From CAADGV01 sp964495695 (lineage in GTDB: Bacteria > Bacteroidota > Ignavibacteria > UBA10030 > UBA6906): 64,000 bases of DNA. The DNA lies in NCBI GenBank assembly GCA_964495695.1, contig CAZBWR010000007.1, forward strand, positions 1 to 64,000, read 5' to 3'. Position numbers and translations under genes: made by a program. The notes beneath the pieces are model-generated. The model was not told where the DNA came from. It ran no database searches and was given only the letters and a program-made list of their open reading frames with translations. The stretch's first letter is position 1. Every line of letters starts with the position of its first letter. Of this stretch, positions 1 to 9,294 are shown piece after piece.

Positions 1-1801
1 TGTTCACAGGGCCCGTCCGGTACGCATGCACACTCAACGTGCCGCCGGGTGCAGGGCGAATCGAGAAGTTTCTTGTTACCGTATCGTTCCGCGTGAGCGT
101 AACGCTTATTGTTGTATCAACGAATCCGAATTTGCGGGCGCGAAGCGTGAGGTTTGCCGTTGTCCCCGGGGTATCAACGCGGGCACCGACAAGGTACGCT
201 CCGGATCCGGAAGTTGATCCCTGAACTTGCGGTACAGCTTGGGTGAAGTCAAGGTTGACACCGCTGACAGGAGTGCCACCGGTGAGATTTGTGACAACGC
301 CCTTCAGCCATCCGAAATTCTCGGATGTAATGATGCCGGAGGTCCAGACATCATAGAATCCGGAACGATCGTCCATCCACATGGGCCATACTTTCCCATT
401 ACCGGCTGCAATGCCGATATAGTCACCCATAGAATTCACGCCCGGCACATTCTTCGGGCGGAAGGAATGGTCACTGACCTTGATATCCGTCCAGGTATTG
501 CCGCCATCGAGTGATCGAGACATGTAGATTTCACAGGAGTCTCCGACTGACGGATAGTTCCTGTTATCATAATAGACAACGTTGATGCCGCCTCCGGCAT
601 CAACCGTAATGGCAGGGAAGAACTGAACCTTGCCGTTGTTCAGCGGATCCTGGTTCACACGTATTGCAGGAGACCACGTCGTGCCGTCGTCGGTTGACCG
701 GCGGAACGTAATGTCTGCATCCGTTCCAGCCACTGATCCGCCGCGTTCGGGTTGAATGATGTAGATCCAATTGTTGCGCGGCCCGCCGGTTTTGTCAATG
801 GCAATGCGCGGGAAGTCATTAACGCGCACCCCCCATCCATTGAAGGAGGAACTGCGCATGCCGCTCGTGGGATAGATATTATTGTTAAATGTCCACGTCA
901 AGCCGCCGTCGGTTGATTTCCCCAATCCCACAGATTGGGAAGGGAAGGGTGAGGTTCTGCTCTCTTCAGCCCAACTGATGAACGCGACGCCATTGGTATT
1001 GACAGCAACATCGGTCCCCTGCGAAAAAGTGGTCGGGGCAGCCTGATTCACTTGTATTGCGGGAGACCACGATACGCCGTTGTTGGTCGTCCGCGTCATG
1101 AGAATCACTGCTGGAACGTTGCCCGACGTAAACTTCGTCCACGCCATATAACTGTTGCCGTAGAAGGGACTGCTCGGACTATCGTCTGTGCCCATCAAAT
1201 TCTTGTCCGCGTCGCCGCCACCGGCGTTGGCAACCGCAATTGTCGGCTCAAATGAAAGGCCGCGGTTCGTCGAGCGGTTCATTCCCATGCCAGTCACGGA
1301 TCCGAAGTTGGTACTGCTATTCAGATGGCCATACAAAAACACCCCGTCCTTGTCAATTACCGGAGCAGGATCTCCACGCTGCGTATTGAAGTCTGCAAGC
1401 GTATCGCGTCCGTACCACGTAACCCCGCCATCCGTCGTGATAAACGTGGCGACGTTGATTGTTCCAGAGCGGATGTTATGCGATGCGCCGAACATGATGT
1501 TCCGGTTGTTCGTCTGCGAAGCGATCATGACTTCCGACTGGTGATAGCCGGTGTTGGGTCGCGGGCGAATGTTCGGCTCGACAACCATGGTCCCGATTTG
1601 TGTATTATACACTCGGGGTGTAGTATTCGGACGGAAATCCGGGTTCAACCGTGCGGCAGATTCCGTCGTTGGCGTAGCCATCTGAACGCTTGAACGGATA
1701 TTCCATCGCGGATCCTCCGGCCTTTCCTGTGTAAATGAAACTCCGGTAACGATGAAAGTTGCCAGGATCAAACACCAGGAAAGCAGTGATCGCTGAGACA
1801 T
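1..1801 (-). CDS. Secreted BNR/Asp-box (sialidase-like propeller) protein, C-terminus beyond window
   Basis: An uninterrupted frame of 600 codons runs from an ATG at 1801 off the left edge, so the protein is partial. AGGAGG lies four bases before the ATG. The N-terminus (MSQRSLLSWCLILATF...) is a signal peptide. Five Asp-box motifs of the form S/T-x-D/N-x-G-x-T/S-W occur near residues 122, 237, 297, 370 and 432, for example STDGGLTW and SLDGGNTW. They are spaced as in a six- or seven-bladed BNR propeller. From about residue 495 a carboxypeptidase-regulatory-like beta-sandwich begins (GWLKGVVTNLTGG...). The fold suggests a secreted glycan-binding or hydrolytic protein, but sialidase activity is not shown because catalytic residues were not identified. 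By analogy with its neighbours the missing end probably carries a T9SS sorting domain. Confidence 0.85.
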   Translation of the reverse strand, partial: MSQRSLLSWCLILATFIVTGVSFTQERPEDPRWNIRSSVQMATPTTESAARLNPDFRPNTTPRVYNTQIGTMVVEPNIRPRPNTGYHQSEVMIASQTNNRNIMFGASHNIRSGTINVATFITTDGGVTWYGRDTLADFNTQRGDPAPVIDKDGVFLYGHLNSSTNFGSVTGMGMNRSTNRGLSFEPTIAVANAGGGDADKNLMGTDDSPSSPFYGNSYMAWTKFTSGNVPAVILMTRTTNNGVSWSPAIQVNQAAPTTFSQGTDVAVNTNGVAFISWAEESRTSPFPSQSVGLGKSTDGGLTWTFNNNIYPTSGMRSSSFNGWGVRVNDFPRIAIDKTGGPRNNWIYIIQPERGGSVAGTDADITFRRSTDDGTTWSPAIRVNQDPLNNGKVQFFPAITVDAGGGINVVYYDNRNYPSVGDSCEIYMSRSLDGGNTWTDIKVSDHSFRPKNVPGVNSMGDYIGIAAGNGKVWPMWMDDRSGFYDVWTSGIITSENFGWLKGVVTNLTGGTPVSGVNLDFTQAVPQVQGSTSGSGAYLVGARVDTPGTTANLTLRARKFGFVDTTISVTLTRNDTVTRNFSIRPAPGGTLSVHAYRTGPVN

Positions 1802-2034
1802 GAAGCCTCCTCGCTGGTTATTGTATGATGTTGGTTGGGTTAGTGTGTTGAAACGCTCTTCGGCCTTTGGGAAGCACAGTGGCATCGTCATCCGCAAAGC
1901 AATACAAGAAACAATTACGTAAGTGATACTCGGACAAGAACGGATTCAAGAATTATCAGGAAAGATCGGCTGCAAGGAGGCCCCCGGGGTGAGCAGGAAT
2001 AGAGAACCTGGATGCGTGTCGCCTTTTTAAACTA

Positions 2035-2067
2035 CAAAAATATGCAAATTGCCAAACGCAATGTCAA
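2035..2067 (-). promoter_or_regulatory. Candidate promoter for the BNR protein
   Basis: On the minus strand TTG (2065-2067) is followed after 22 bases by TATTTTTG (2035-2042), a full match to the Bacteroidetes -7 consensus TAnnTTTG. The spacing is two bases longer than in the better examples of this window, so the call is tentative. The rest of the 279-base gap 1802-2080 shows nothing else I recognise. Confidence 0.4.
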
Positions 2068-2080
2068 TTCATTTTTTCTT

Positions 2081-3499
2081 CTACCTCAGGAGCACAAGCC
2101 GCTTTGATTCAGTTTTTGTTTCCGATGTCAGCCGGTACAGATACACCCCACTGGGCAATCCGGTTGCATCGAAACGGGTCTCATGAACGCCTGCATCCCT
2201 CTTTTCTTGCAGCAGCGTTGCGATTTCCCTGCCGAGAACATCATATACTCGTAAAGTTACAAACGCTTGTGTATTGAGTGAGAATGGAATAGTCGTTACG
2301 GGATTAAATGGATTGGGGTAGTTTTGTCCGAGTCGGAAATCAAGTGGACTGGTTTCTATTTCCGCGGAATTGATAGGAATCTGATTAACCTGAAGGACCT
2401 GGTTCGCAGAGACATCATCTAATCGTGTTCTCCGCAGGAACGGATCGGTAACCGATGTTGGCCAGTGAATGATCACCGAATCCACCTGTGTGTTTGTGCC
2501 CAATCCGAAATGGACGGACGTCATGTTTTGCGACCGATAGCCGATCCCCGTATTTACTTCGCGCATCATCTTCAGGTTTCCCGCATGGAGCTCTATGCGT
2601 GCTCCTACCGCAGCCCTGTTGGTGTTGACGAATGCGTTGAGCTTCAGAATCAACCAGTTGTTGCCGGAACCGTCGTTGTTCTTGAACAGTCTGTTACCGT
2701 TGGATGTACTGCCTGCTGTGTATAAGTCCATTCTGCCGTCATTGTCAAAGTCCCCCCACGCCGCTCCAAGCATTGCAAGTCCCGAGAGTCCGGCAGACGC
2801 CGTTGTGTTCGTGAAAGTTCCGTCGCCATTGTTGCGGAACAACGCGCATGAGGAACCTGATCCGGAGGCAAGGACGAAAAGATCTTCGTAGCCGTCGTTG
2901 TTGTAGTCTGCCCACGTTACGCCCCATCCTACAAACATGTCCGTTAGCCCGGCACTTGCAGCAACGTCGGTGAAGGTTCCGTTGCCGTTGTTTCTGAACA
3001 GCTTGACGGGAAGCAAGTTTGCACCTGCCACCGGCGTAAGACAGAGATCCCACAATCCGTCGTTATTGTAATCAATCCACTGTGCTCCGCGAGCGGCACC
3101 GTTCATGCCTAGAGTTGCCGCTATTTCCGTGAATGTGCCGTTGCCGTTGTTTCTGTGAAGGTAGCTGGGGCCGTTGGTCTGGATGTTCCCGATGAACAAA
3201 TCAGGGTATCCGTCCTTGTTGTAATCACACCAATGTACGCTCTGTTCGAGAACACCCGAGACTTGGTGATTCACACCCGCACTGTCAGCGACGTTTGTGA
3301 ACGTCGTGTTGCCGTTATTGCGGTACAGCGCATCCGGCGAAGAGGCGGAATTGGAAATGGGTGAGTAGAAGTCGAGATGTCCGTCGAGATTGTAATCTGC
3401 CCACGCGGGCATCTGCGCTCCGGTCATACTGATACCTGCTTGTGACGCGATGCTGGAAAAAGTCGTATCGGTTCTTCCGGGAAGAAGGTGTTCCGCCAC
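2081..3499 (-). CDS. FG-GAP/ASPIC-UnbV repeat protein with T9SS tail, C-terminal part of a frameshifted gene
   Basis: This frame carries most of an FG-GAP/VCBS propeller: repeats with D-x-N-x-D-G calcium-binding loops followed by LFRNNGNGTFT. After them come an ASPIC/UnbV-type domain (GARIELHAG..., SVHFGLG, VIIHWP) and a T9SS type A sorting domain starting at RLGQNYPNPFNP and ending KRLVLLR. It has no plausible start of its own: the first GTG (3499) lies inside a repeat and has no signal peptide. The missing N-terminus is in the adjacent frame (3424-3852). The two pieces together would make a normal exported protein of about 590 residues, a probable cell-surface or secreted adhesin-like or ligand-binding propeller. 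Function beyond the fold is unknown. Confidence 0.8.
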   Translation of the reverse strand: MAEHLLPGRTDTTFSSIASQAGISMTGAQMPAWADYNLDGHLDFYSPISNSASSPDALYRNNGNTTFTNVADSAGVNHQVSGVLEQSVHWCDYNKDGYPDLFIGNIQTNGPSYLHRNNGNGTFTEIAATLGMNGAARGAQWIDYNNDGLWDLCLTPVAGANLLPVKLFRNNGNGTFTDVAASAGLTDMFVGWGVTWADYNNDGYEDLFVLASGSGSSCALFRNNGDGTFTNTTASAGLSGLAMLGAAWGDFDNDGRMDLYTAGSTSNGNRLFKNNDGSGNNWLILKLNAFVNTNRAAVGARIELHAGNLKMMREVNTGIGYRSQNMTSVHFGLGTNTQVDSVIIHWPTSVTDPFLRRTRLDDVSANQVLQVNQIPINSAEIETSPLDFRLGQNYPNPFNPVTTIPFSLNTQAFVTLRVYDVLGREIATLLQEKRDAGVHETRFDATGLPSGVYLYRLTSETKTESKRLVLLR

Positions 3500-3852
3500 A
3501 AAATCGTCGGAGCCCCCGTTGCCGTGGTAATAAGATCCATATCACCGTCGTTGTCGAAATCTCCCCACGAGCAGGTAATCGTATTGGCGGGATCGGCCAG
3601 TCCGACAAGTGCAGCGACCTCTGTGAACGATCCGTTACCGTTGTTTCTGTAGAGTTTGTTGGGGGATGACCCCGCCGTTGGTACGAAGAGGTCGATAAAC
3701 CCATCGTTGTTGAAGTCCACCCATGAGATACCGCGGGTTGTTCCCTCACCGATTGTTGGATGGGCAGACGAGGTTACGTCCATAAACGTCGTTTGCGACG
3801 AAGCGGACGAATGAACTGCTATGCAAAGCAAAAGAACCGATAGGGAGCGCAT
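3424..3852 (-). CDS. FG-GAP repeat protein, N-terminal part of the frameshifted gene
   Basis: The start is chosen at ATG 3852 (MRSLSVLLLCIAVHSSASSQ), which gives a clean signal peptide; GAGGGC lies just upstream. Two FG-GAP repeats follow, WVDFNNDGFIDLF...LYRNNGNGSFTEVA and WGDFDNDGDMDLI...ILWRN. The frame then runs into about 20 unrelated residues (TFFPEEPIRLF...) and stops at 3424. Repeat homology resumes immediately in the other frame (GRTDTTFSSIAS), which places a one-base frameshift between 3471 and 3490. Either the gene is disrupted or there is a sequence error; this fragment alone would encode a truncated exported protein. Confidence 0.75.
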   Translation of the reverse strand: MRSLSVLLLCIAVHSSASSQTTFMDVTSSAHPTIGEGTTRGISWVDFNNDGFIDLFVPTAGSSPNKLYRNNGNGSFTEVAALVGLADPANTITCSWGDFDNDGDMDLITTATGAPTILWRNTFFPEEPIRLFPASRHKQVSV

Positions 3853-3879
3853 GTTGCCCTCGGGCAATATGATGGGATC

Positions 3880-3903
3880 GGGCCCCCGCGTACGCGAGGG
3901 CCC
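3880..3903 (-). terminator. GC-rich palindrome between the protease and FG-GAP genes
   Basis: GGGCCC-CCGCGTACGCGA-GGGCCC forms a near-perfect 24-base palindrome with one C/A mismatch. It lies ten bases past the stop of the upstream protease gene and before the FG-GAP start at 3852. No T-run follows on the minus strand, so it is not a standard intrinsic terminator. It may be an RNA-stabilising or partially terminating hairpin. Confidence 0.35.
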
Positions 3904-3913
3904 GGGTGATATT

Positions 3914-6796
3914 CTACCTTAATACCATAAGTTTGCGGACTGCCGTATGTTGTCCGGATTGCAGCTTGTAGAAGTAGGTCCCGCTGGAAAGCTTGCTTGC
4001 ATCAAGAGTAAATGTGTGAGTTCCCTCAGCCATTTCCTGTTCAATAAGCAAGGCTACTTCCCGGCCGAGAAGGTCAAAGATGCCCAAACGCGTTTGACCC
4101 TGCGCAGGGAGTGCAAATCGGATTGTAGTAGTAGGGTTAAAAGGATTTGGATAGTTTTGCTCGAGGAAGAATACGCCGGGCGTTGTGCCGTTGTGCCCAA
4201 CTGAAAGCGGTCCCGCCGTTCCAAAGCCATCCGAAGCGAAGTTGTCGATATGCCATCCCCTATAGCGTAAGGCGTTGTTGTCAGCACCAAAGTCGAAGCG
4301 GAGCGCAAGCGTGTTCCCCTCAGAAGCAATGCCGGAAAGGTCAAACGTGACCTTCGTCCAACGCGACCCCAGCACACTTGCAAAGCCGTGCTGTCCGCCC
4401 AGCGGATTTCCAAATCCTGCGTAGATCGAGCTGTCAGGATAGCCTCCAACCGGATAAACGACCTGGAACGATCCTCCGTTTACTGATGCTTTCACATTCC
4501 CACCGTCGAATCTGCTTTCCATCTCATACCAATGATAGAACGAGAATGTTGCCTTGTTGGAGTAGACTTGATATGTCGGTGTTGTGAGTGATGAAAGGCG
4601 GGGGCCTTGGGTGTAGTTGCCGTTGAGTTTCGTTGCCCAGTATTTCGTTCCACTGAACGCTGCAGGTGATGGTCCGGATGGGGAGCCATATTCCCAATCA
4701 TTGGTGGCCGTGAATCCCGCTCCTGAACTCTCGAAATCGGCATTGACGTGTGTGAAATTCTTTATGCGGAACTCTGCAAAGCCGGTTGACGGGACATAGC
4801 CTGTGTTGCCGTATTGGTCAACTGCCTTTATTCGGTACGCCACAAGGTCATTCTCCCTGATCATTGAACGGGGAACCCGTAAGGTATCGGAGAAGACGGA
4901 ATCAGGAGAAGAGAGAGAGACAGGCGATTGAAGAACACCGTTGAGTGAATACTCGATTGAAACTGTCACCGGCCCGCTCTCATCTTTCACCACGGCCGAG
5001 AGTCTGGGAGGCCACGCGGTATACGCGATGTTTCCCCTGGTAGTGTGAGTGATGGAAGGCGGCGTGACGTCGTTGCCGATCCGATATGTAAAGAATCCCG
5101 TCCCGAGGGGGAGCCTGTTGGTGACATGCGCATTCGCGGTCCGGATATAGTAGGTAATGTTCACGCCGCTACCGAGATAAGGGATCTGGGCCCTGTACTC
5201 GTTAAAACCAGGATTGCCAAAGGGCTGCAATTGCGTGCTTCCGGTGGTGTTGCCGTTCACGCCATAGTAGAGGCGTGTAGAGTCAGCATTCAGAGGTACT
5301 CTTGAGCGGATTTTTACACTGACAGTCCGCGCCGTAGTATCGGGACTGTTGTTCAATGGTGTATGTGAAATCCATGCGTAGTTGACTGCCTTCAGCGCGT
5401 CAAGCAAGCCCCACCCGAAATACTTGTCCGGATTGTTGGCGCGACTCGCCGTTTGCCTCATCGCCTCACGCACTTGAAACGGCGTCAAGCCCGGATTCGC
5501 GCTCAGCACCAACCCGGCAACGCCCGCTGCAAGCGGACATGAGAACGATGTCCCACTAGCGGATGTGTACCCCGACGTGCCTGAAACGACTCTCACGCTC
5601 GAACCCATGGCCATCACGTCCGGCTTGATGCGGCCGTCGACAGTCGGTCCCACCGAGCTGAAGGATGATCTGCTTCCTGACGAGGTGACCGCCCCGATTG
5701 CCATCACATTGAATCCATCTGCCGGGCCGCCGAGCGTATTTCGTGTTGCATTATCTCCAGAGTTGCCTGCAGAATTCAGCACAACGATTCCCATTTCAAC
5801 CGCTCTGTCAGCAGCTTTGGTAATGAGTGTGGTACGACCGTCCATGTTTTGCCATGACCAATTCGGCCACGGTGAGTCATACGTCAGATAACTTAGCGAT
5901 GAGGTAATGACATCTACACCGATGCTGTCAGACCATATCGCGGCGCGCGCCCACGCATCCTCTTCGACCGGGGTTTCCGTGTTTACATTCTCGGTTCGTG
6001 CAAGTACGAATGTAGCCCCGTAAGCGGGACCGATCAGATTTCCTTCTGCGTAGGCACCAACGGTAGAAAAGGTCCGTTGTCCATGGTTGTCGTCGGTTGC
6101 AAGTATGGTGTCATTCCGGATGAAGTCGAACCGGGCGAGTATCGGACGGGTTGCCAGAGCGGGATGATTGAGATTCGGAAATGCATCATCGAAGACAGCA
6201 ATCACCACACCGGCTCCTGTTATGCCAAGATTGTGTACATCCACCGTCTTGATTTGTGAATTCTGTGTCAGCGAGAGTCCGTAGTCGATGACGGTCGGCG
6301 TCGTCGCAGGTGAGATCGGGGGAGGGACATCGAGCGCAGTTATATTCTCCGCTTCTTTGTTTGTTCTGAATCTTGCAACCATCTCCACTTCCTTTACACG
6401 AGGGAGGGATCGGATGGCATTGATTTGGGATTTCGTCGCCATAACACTGATTGCATTAAACCACTTCAACTCGTGCCTGATGGATACACCCGTCGCCTCC
6501 ACAGATTGGATGTCCATCCGCGTGACAGGGAGGTCTTCAACTGTAAGAACTTGATCAAGCTCCATTCGTTGCCTACGTTCGACGGCTTTTTCTGTCAGAA
6601 ATGTCTCCGGGGAACGTGAGAGCAGTTCCTGAACGGAGGCGCCTTTGTCAATAAACGAAACCATCACGGGAACCGAAACATCATATGGCATTGCCGGATA
6701 ATAGCTTTCGAGAAGTTTTCCCATCGGAGCAGGCTGTTGGGATGAGGCGATGGCGAATAGGAAGATAGTTATCGTAATAAAAGAGAGTTTGTTCAC
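3914..6796 (-). CDS. Subtilisin-like (S8) serine protease with T9SS sorting domain
   Basis: This is a secreted serine endopeptidase of 960 residues. It starts at GTG 6796, with GGAG five bases upstream. Residues 1-20 are a signal peptide and residues 40-145 resemble an inhibitor-like propeptide. The S8 domain spans roughly 170-475, with catalytic Asp203 (AVFDDAF), His238 (DNHGQ), oxyanion Asn341 (NSAGN) and Ser417 (SGTSFSCPLAAG). It is followed by beta-sandwich domains and a long Ig/MAM-like region (about 690-870). The sorting domain starts with LEQNYPNPFNPTTTI and ends RKLMVLR, which implies T9SS export and surface attachment or release. Its closest relative in the window is the next protease upstream (6821-8596), which shares the same propeptide and catalytic architecture. 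Substrate is unknown. Confidence 0.92.
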   Translation of the reverse strand: MNKLSFITITIFLFAIASSQQPAPMGKLLESYYPAMPYDVSVPVMVSFIDKGASVQELLSRSPETFLTEKAVERRQRMELDQVLTVEDLPVTRMDIQSVEATGVSIRHELKWFNAISVMATKSQINAIRSLPRVKEVEMVARFRTNKEAENITALDVPPPISPATTPTVIDYGLSLTQNSQIKTVDVHNLGITGAGVVIAVFDDAFPNLNHPALATRPILARFDFIRNDTILATDDNHGQRTFSTVGAYAEGNLIGPAYGATFVLARTENVNTETPVEEDAWARAAIWSDSIGVDVITSSLSYLTYDSPWPNWSWQNMDGRTTLITKAADRAVEMGIVVLNSAGNSGDNATRNTLGGPADGFNVMAIGAVTSSGSRSSFSSVGPTVDGRIKPDVMAMGSSVRVVSGTSGYTSASGTSFSCPLAAGVAGLVLSANPGLTPFQVREAMRQTASRANNPDKYFGWGLLDALKAVNYAWISHTPLNNSPDTTARTVSVKIRSRVPLNADSTRLYYGVNGNTTGSTQLQPFGNPGFNEYRAQIPYLGSGVNITYYIRTANAHVTNRLPLGTGFFTYRIGNDVTPPSITHTTRGNIAYTAWPPRLSAVVKDESGPVTVSIEYSLNGVLQSPVSLSSPDSVFSDTLRVPRSMIRENDLVAYRIKAVDQYGNTGYVPSTGFAEFRIKNFTHVNADFESSGAGFTATNDWEYGSPSGPSPAAFSGTKYWATKLNGNYTQGPRLSSLTTPTYQVYSNKATFSFYHWYEMESRFDGGNVKASVNGGSFQVVYPVGGYPDSSIYAGFGNPLGGQHGFASVLGSRWTKVTFDLSGIASEGNTLALRFDFGADNNALRYRGWHIDNFASDGFGTAGPLSVGHNGTTPGVFFLEQNYPNPFNPTTTIRFALPAQGQTRLGIFDLLGREVALLIEQEMAEGTHTFTLDASKLSSGTYFYKLQSGQHTAVRKLMVLR

Positions 6797-6820
6797 GTTG
6801 TCTCCGTGTGATGGATGTAG

Positions 6821-8596
6821 TTACTTGGAAAGCAAGAGCTTTATGGATGAGTCGAATCGGGATTCTCCGTTGAGACTTGTTGACGTAAAGCGGGCGAGGT
6901 ATACGCCGCTTGCTGCGTTTCTTCCTGTGTCATCTGTTCCATTCCACGTGAGGCGCAATACGGTTGCCCCTGACTCGCCGTTGAAGAGCGTCCTCACGCG
7001 CTGCCCCAGCACGTCATAAAGAACCAGTGAGGTTGAGGAAGGTGTCGGAATCTCTACTTCGATGGTGGTAGATGCATTAAACGGATTAGGATAGTTCTGT
7101 CGCATCGCATACCGTGAAGGTATAGGCGGGGTGACTCCAGTAGATGTCAACACTTGAATGGCTCTCTGAGCGTCAAGAATCCCCCAGCCGTAAAGGTTGT
7201 CCGGTGACGCAGAACGACTTGCGGTCTGCTTCATGGCCTCGATTATTTCGATGGGGCCTGCTGTGGGCTTGGCCCGCACAAGCAACGCGGCTACGCCGGC
7301 GGCAAGTGGACAGGAGAGTGATGTCCCTCCGGAATAAATGTACCCGGATGGGTCAGTAGGGCTGGCCGCCCGTACCGAGGATCCTTGCGCCATCACATCG
7401 GGCTTGATGCGAGGGGGATTGCTGCGTGTCGGGCCGACAGAACTGAAACTCACCCGTATTCCATCGGGTCCGACTGCTCCAACGGAGAGCACGCTGTCTC
7501 CGTCGGCGGGGGCATTGAGAGTGTTCCGCGTGGGATGGCTGCCATTGTTCCCCGCCGAATTGACGACGATGATTCCCTTGCTTACCGCCATATCCGCAGC
7601 CCGGGTAATTACGGTTGTATTGCCATCCATATTTTCCCACGTCCAGCTTGGATAGGGTGGATCGTACGTGAGATAACCGAGCGAAGTCGATGTTACATCA
7701 ACCCCCAAACTGTCCGCCCACTCGATGGCGGCTACCCAGTTATCTTCCTCAAGGGGAGTTTCACTGCTGTCGTTTTCCGTCCTCGCAAGAATGAAGCTCG
7801 CGCCGAATGCCGGACCGATCAGTTCTCCTTCTTTGAATCCCGCCAGGGCGGAGAAGGTAACGACGCCGTGAGACCCGAATGCCGGATCAGGATTGTTCGG
7901 CACAACACTAACTTTCCGGTCAACGAAATCGTACGTCGCTACAATGCGGCTGCGCAATGAGTCAAACACCTGATGATTCAATAATCGGAATCCGTTATCG
8001 AATACACCAACCAACACACCTTGCCCGTAATTGCCTGTATTGTGAACTGCCGCGACGTTGATCTGATTGACTTGCCCTGCCGAAAGGCCGTAATTGAATT
8101 CCGTATTTGTTTTTGAATTTGAAGGAGAGGTTACTGCGGGTAGTTGCTGAATCGGTTCAGGATTCGACCGCCTGAACCGGAGCAGAGGTTCTATACTCCT
8201 TACGAACGGGAAACTCTCAAGTCGATGAATCTCTGCCGGATCAACAACTATGCTGACAGCATTGAACCATTTTGAGACATTTCTCACATGGAATCCGGCT
8301 TCTTTGAGGGTCTGAACATACGAAGGATCAACCGAAAGGTCGGAATAGTCAACTGCAACTTCCGGCGGACGAGCTTTGAGCCTTCTCTGATAGGATCTTT
8401 CGCTGACGACAGCGTGGGGTACGTTGTGAGCGAGACCCTCCAATGATCCTTTATCATGAAAATACACCCACACAGAGAGAGGGTTGCTTGATGAAGAAAG
8501 GGCAATGACTTCAGAAAGCCGGGGATGAACCTTCTCCCCCGGATATGAAACCTCGGCACTGATAAATGCCAGAATGAGTAAAACGGCGGCTCGCAT
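6821..8596 (-). CDS. Subtilisin-like (S8) serine protease with T9SS sorting domain, paralog
   Basis: This 591-residue protein has a signal peptide, a propeptide (VWVYFHDKG..., SERSYQRR) and an S8 domain with catalytic Asp200 (VGVFDNGF), His243 (GSHGV), Asn346 (NSAGNNG) and Ser426 (SGGTSLSCPLAAG). The sorting domain follows directly (MRQNYPNPFNASTTIEVEI, ending SIKLLLSK). It lacks the roughly 370-residue insert found in its neighbour between protease and tail. The two genes are 24 bases apart in the same direction and align along propeptide and catalytic core, so they are a tandem duplication. It is predicted to be secreted through T9SS; the substrate is not known. Confidence 0.92.
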   Translation of the reverse strand: MRAAVLLILAFISAEVSYPGEKVHPRLSEVIALSSSSNPLSVWVYFHDKGSLEGLAHNVPHAVVSERSYQRRLKARPPEVAVDYSDLSVDPSYVQTLKEAGFHVRNVSKWFNAVSIVVDPAEIHRLESFPFVRSIEPLLRFRRSNPEPIQQLPAVTSPSNSKTNTEFNYGLSAGQVNQINVAAVHNTGNYGQGVLVGVFDNGFRLLNHQVFDSLRSRIVATYDFVDRKVSVVPNNPDPAFGSHGVVTFSALAGFKEGELIGPAFGASFILARTENDSSETPLEEDNWVAAIEWADSLGVDVTSTSLGYLTYDPPYPSWTWENMDGNTTVITRAADMAVSKGIIVVNSAGNNGSHPTRNTLNAPADGDSVLSVGAVGPDGIRVSFSSVGPTRSNPPRIKPDVMAQGSSVRAASPTDPSGYIYSGGTSLSCPLAAGVAALLVRAKPTAGPIEIIEAMKQTASRSASPDNLYGWGILDAQRAIQVLTSTGVTPPIPSRYAMRQNYPNPFNASTTIEVEIPTPSSTSLVLYDVLGQRVRTLFNGESGATVLRLTWNGTDDTGRNAASGVYLARFTSTSLNGESRFDSSIKLLLSK

Positions 8597-8652
8597 AAAC
8601 CAAAGTAGTGAGGGAAGTCCTCAGAATCAATACTGCTATAAGTCGCCGGCCT

Positions 8653-9270
8653 TTAAGGCTGTTCTAGATTCCCTGCCGTCTTTTCGAATACGTCTTTCCT
8701 GACAACTCTATATGCCGGTTGGTTGGCCTTTTCGTAGGGTTGAGAATGATGTCCGGGGGAAAGTATGTTTGAGGCAATTCGTTCTGAATAGGCTTGAACA
8801 TCGTCAACGTTGAAATTCAGAAACCCGTATTTAGCAAGCCCGGCAAATTCGTTCCATTGGCGTTTGAACATCAGTGTATCCGGTTTGATTGCGGCTGCAG
8901 ATGCGAACATGGATTGAACGAGGAGATCCGGATCCATACCCGATTGCTTGAACGGGCGCAGGTTAATCCGGACTATGCGTCCATCGGACGAGATGCGTTC
9001 AATGAGAGGTTCGCCGGGGAACGCCTCTGTGAGGCTTGACAGCTCCTGGAGCAGAAAGGAGCGGACTGCGGCTGTGTCTCCCAGCATGTGTTCGATTCCA
9101 AGATTTGCCTGATGGAGCATCTTGTACACATCCTCGACCTCCATTGCGGAGTGACGATTCATGTGATGCTCTACGAGTCTCTTTACACTCCAGTAGGTTC
9201 CCGGATCGGTCTGCGCGTGGACTGAAGAATAGAAGATGAGGATGCTGAAAGCAATCGTTCGAAGGATCAT
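8653..9270 (-). CDS. Small exported protein of unknown function
   Basis: I do not recognise a named family. The ATG at 9270 (MILRTIAFSILIFYSSVHAQ) gives a signal peptide. An earlier in-frame GTG (9294) is disfavoured because it lies directly beside the -7 element of a good promoter at 9295-9325. The mature part is mixed alpha/beta, contains the segment YKMLHQANLGIEHMLGD and a conserved-looking RINLRPFK strand, and has no transmembrane helix after the signal. It precedes the two secreted proteases by 56 bases and is probably co-transcribed with them, so a role in their secretion or maturation is possible but unproven. Confidence 0.75.
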   Translation of the reverse strand: MILRTIAFSILIFYSSVHAQTDPGTYWSVKRLVEHHMNRHSAMEVEDVYKMLHQANLGIEHMLGDTAAVRSFLLQELSSLTEAFPGEPLIERISSDGRIVRINLRPFKQSGMDPDLLVQSMFASAAAIKPDTLMFKRQWNEFAGLAKYGFLNFNVDDVQAYSERIASNILSPGHHSQPYEKANQPAYRVVRKDVFEKTAGNLEQP

Positions 9271-9294
9271 ATTCTGCGAGTGTTTGAGATGCAC

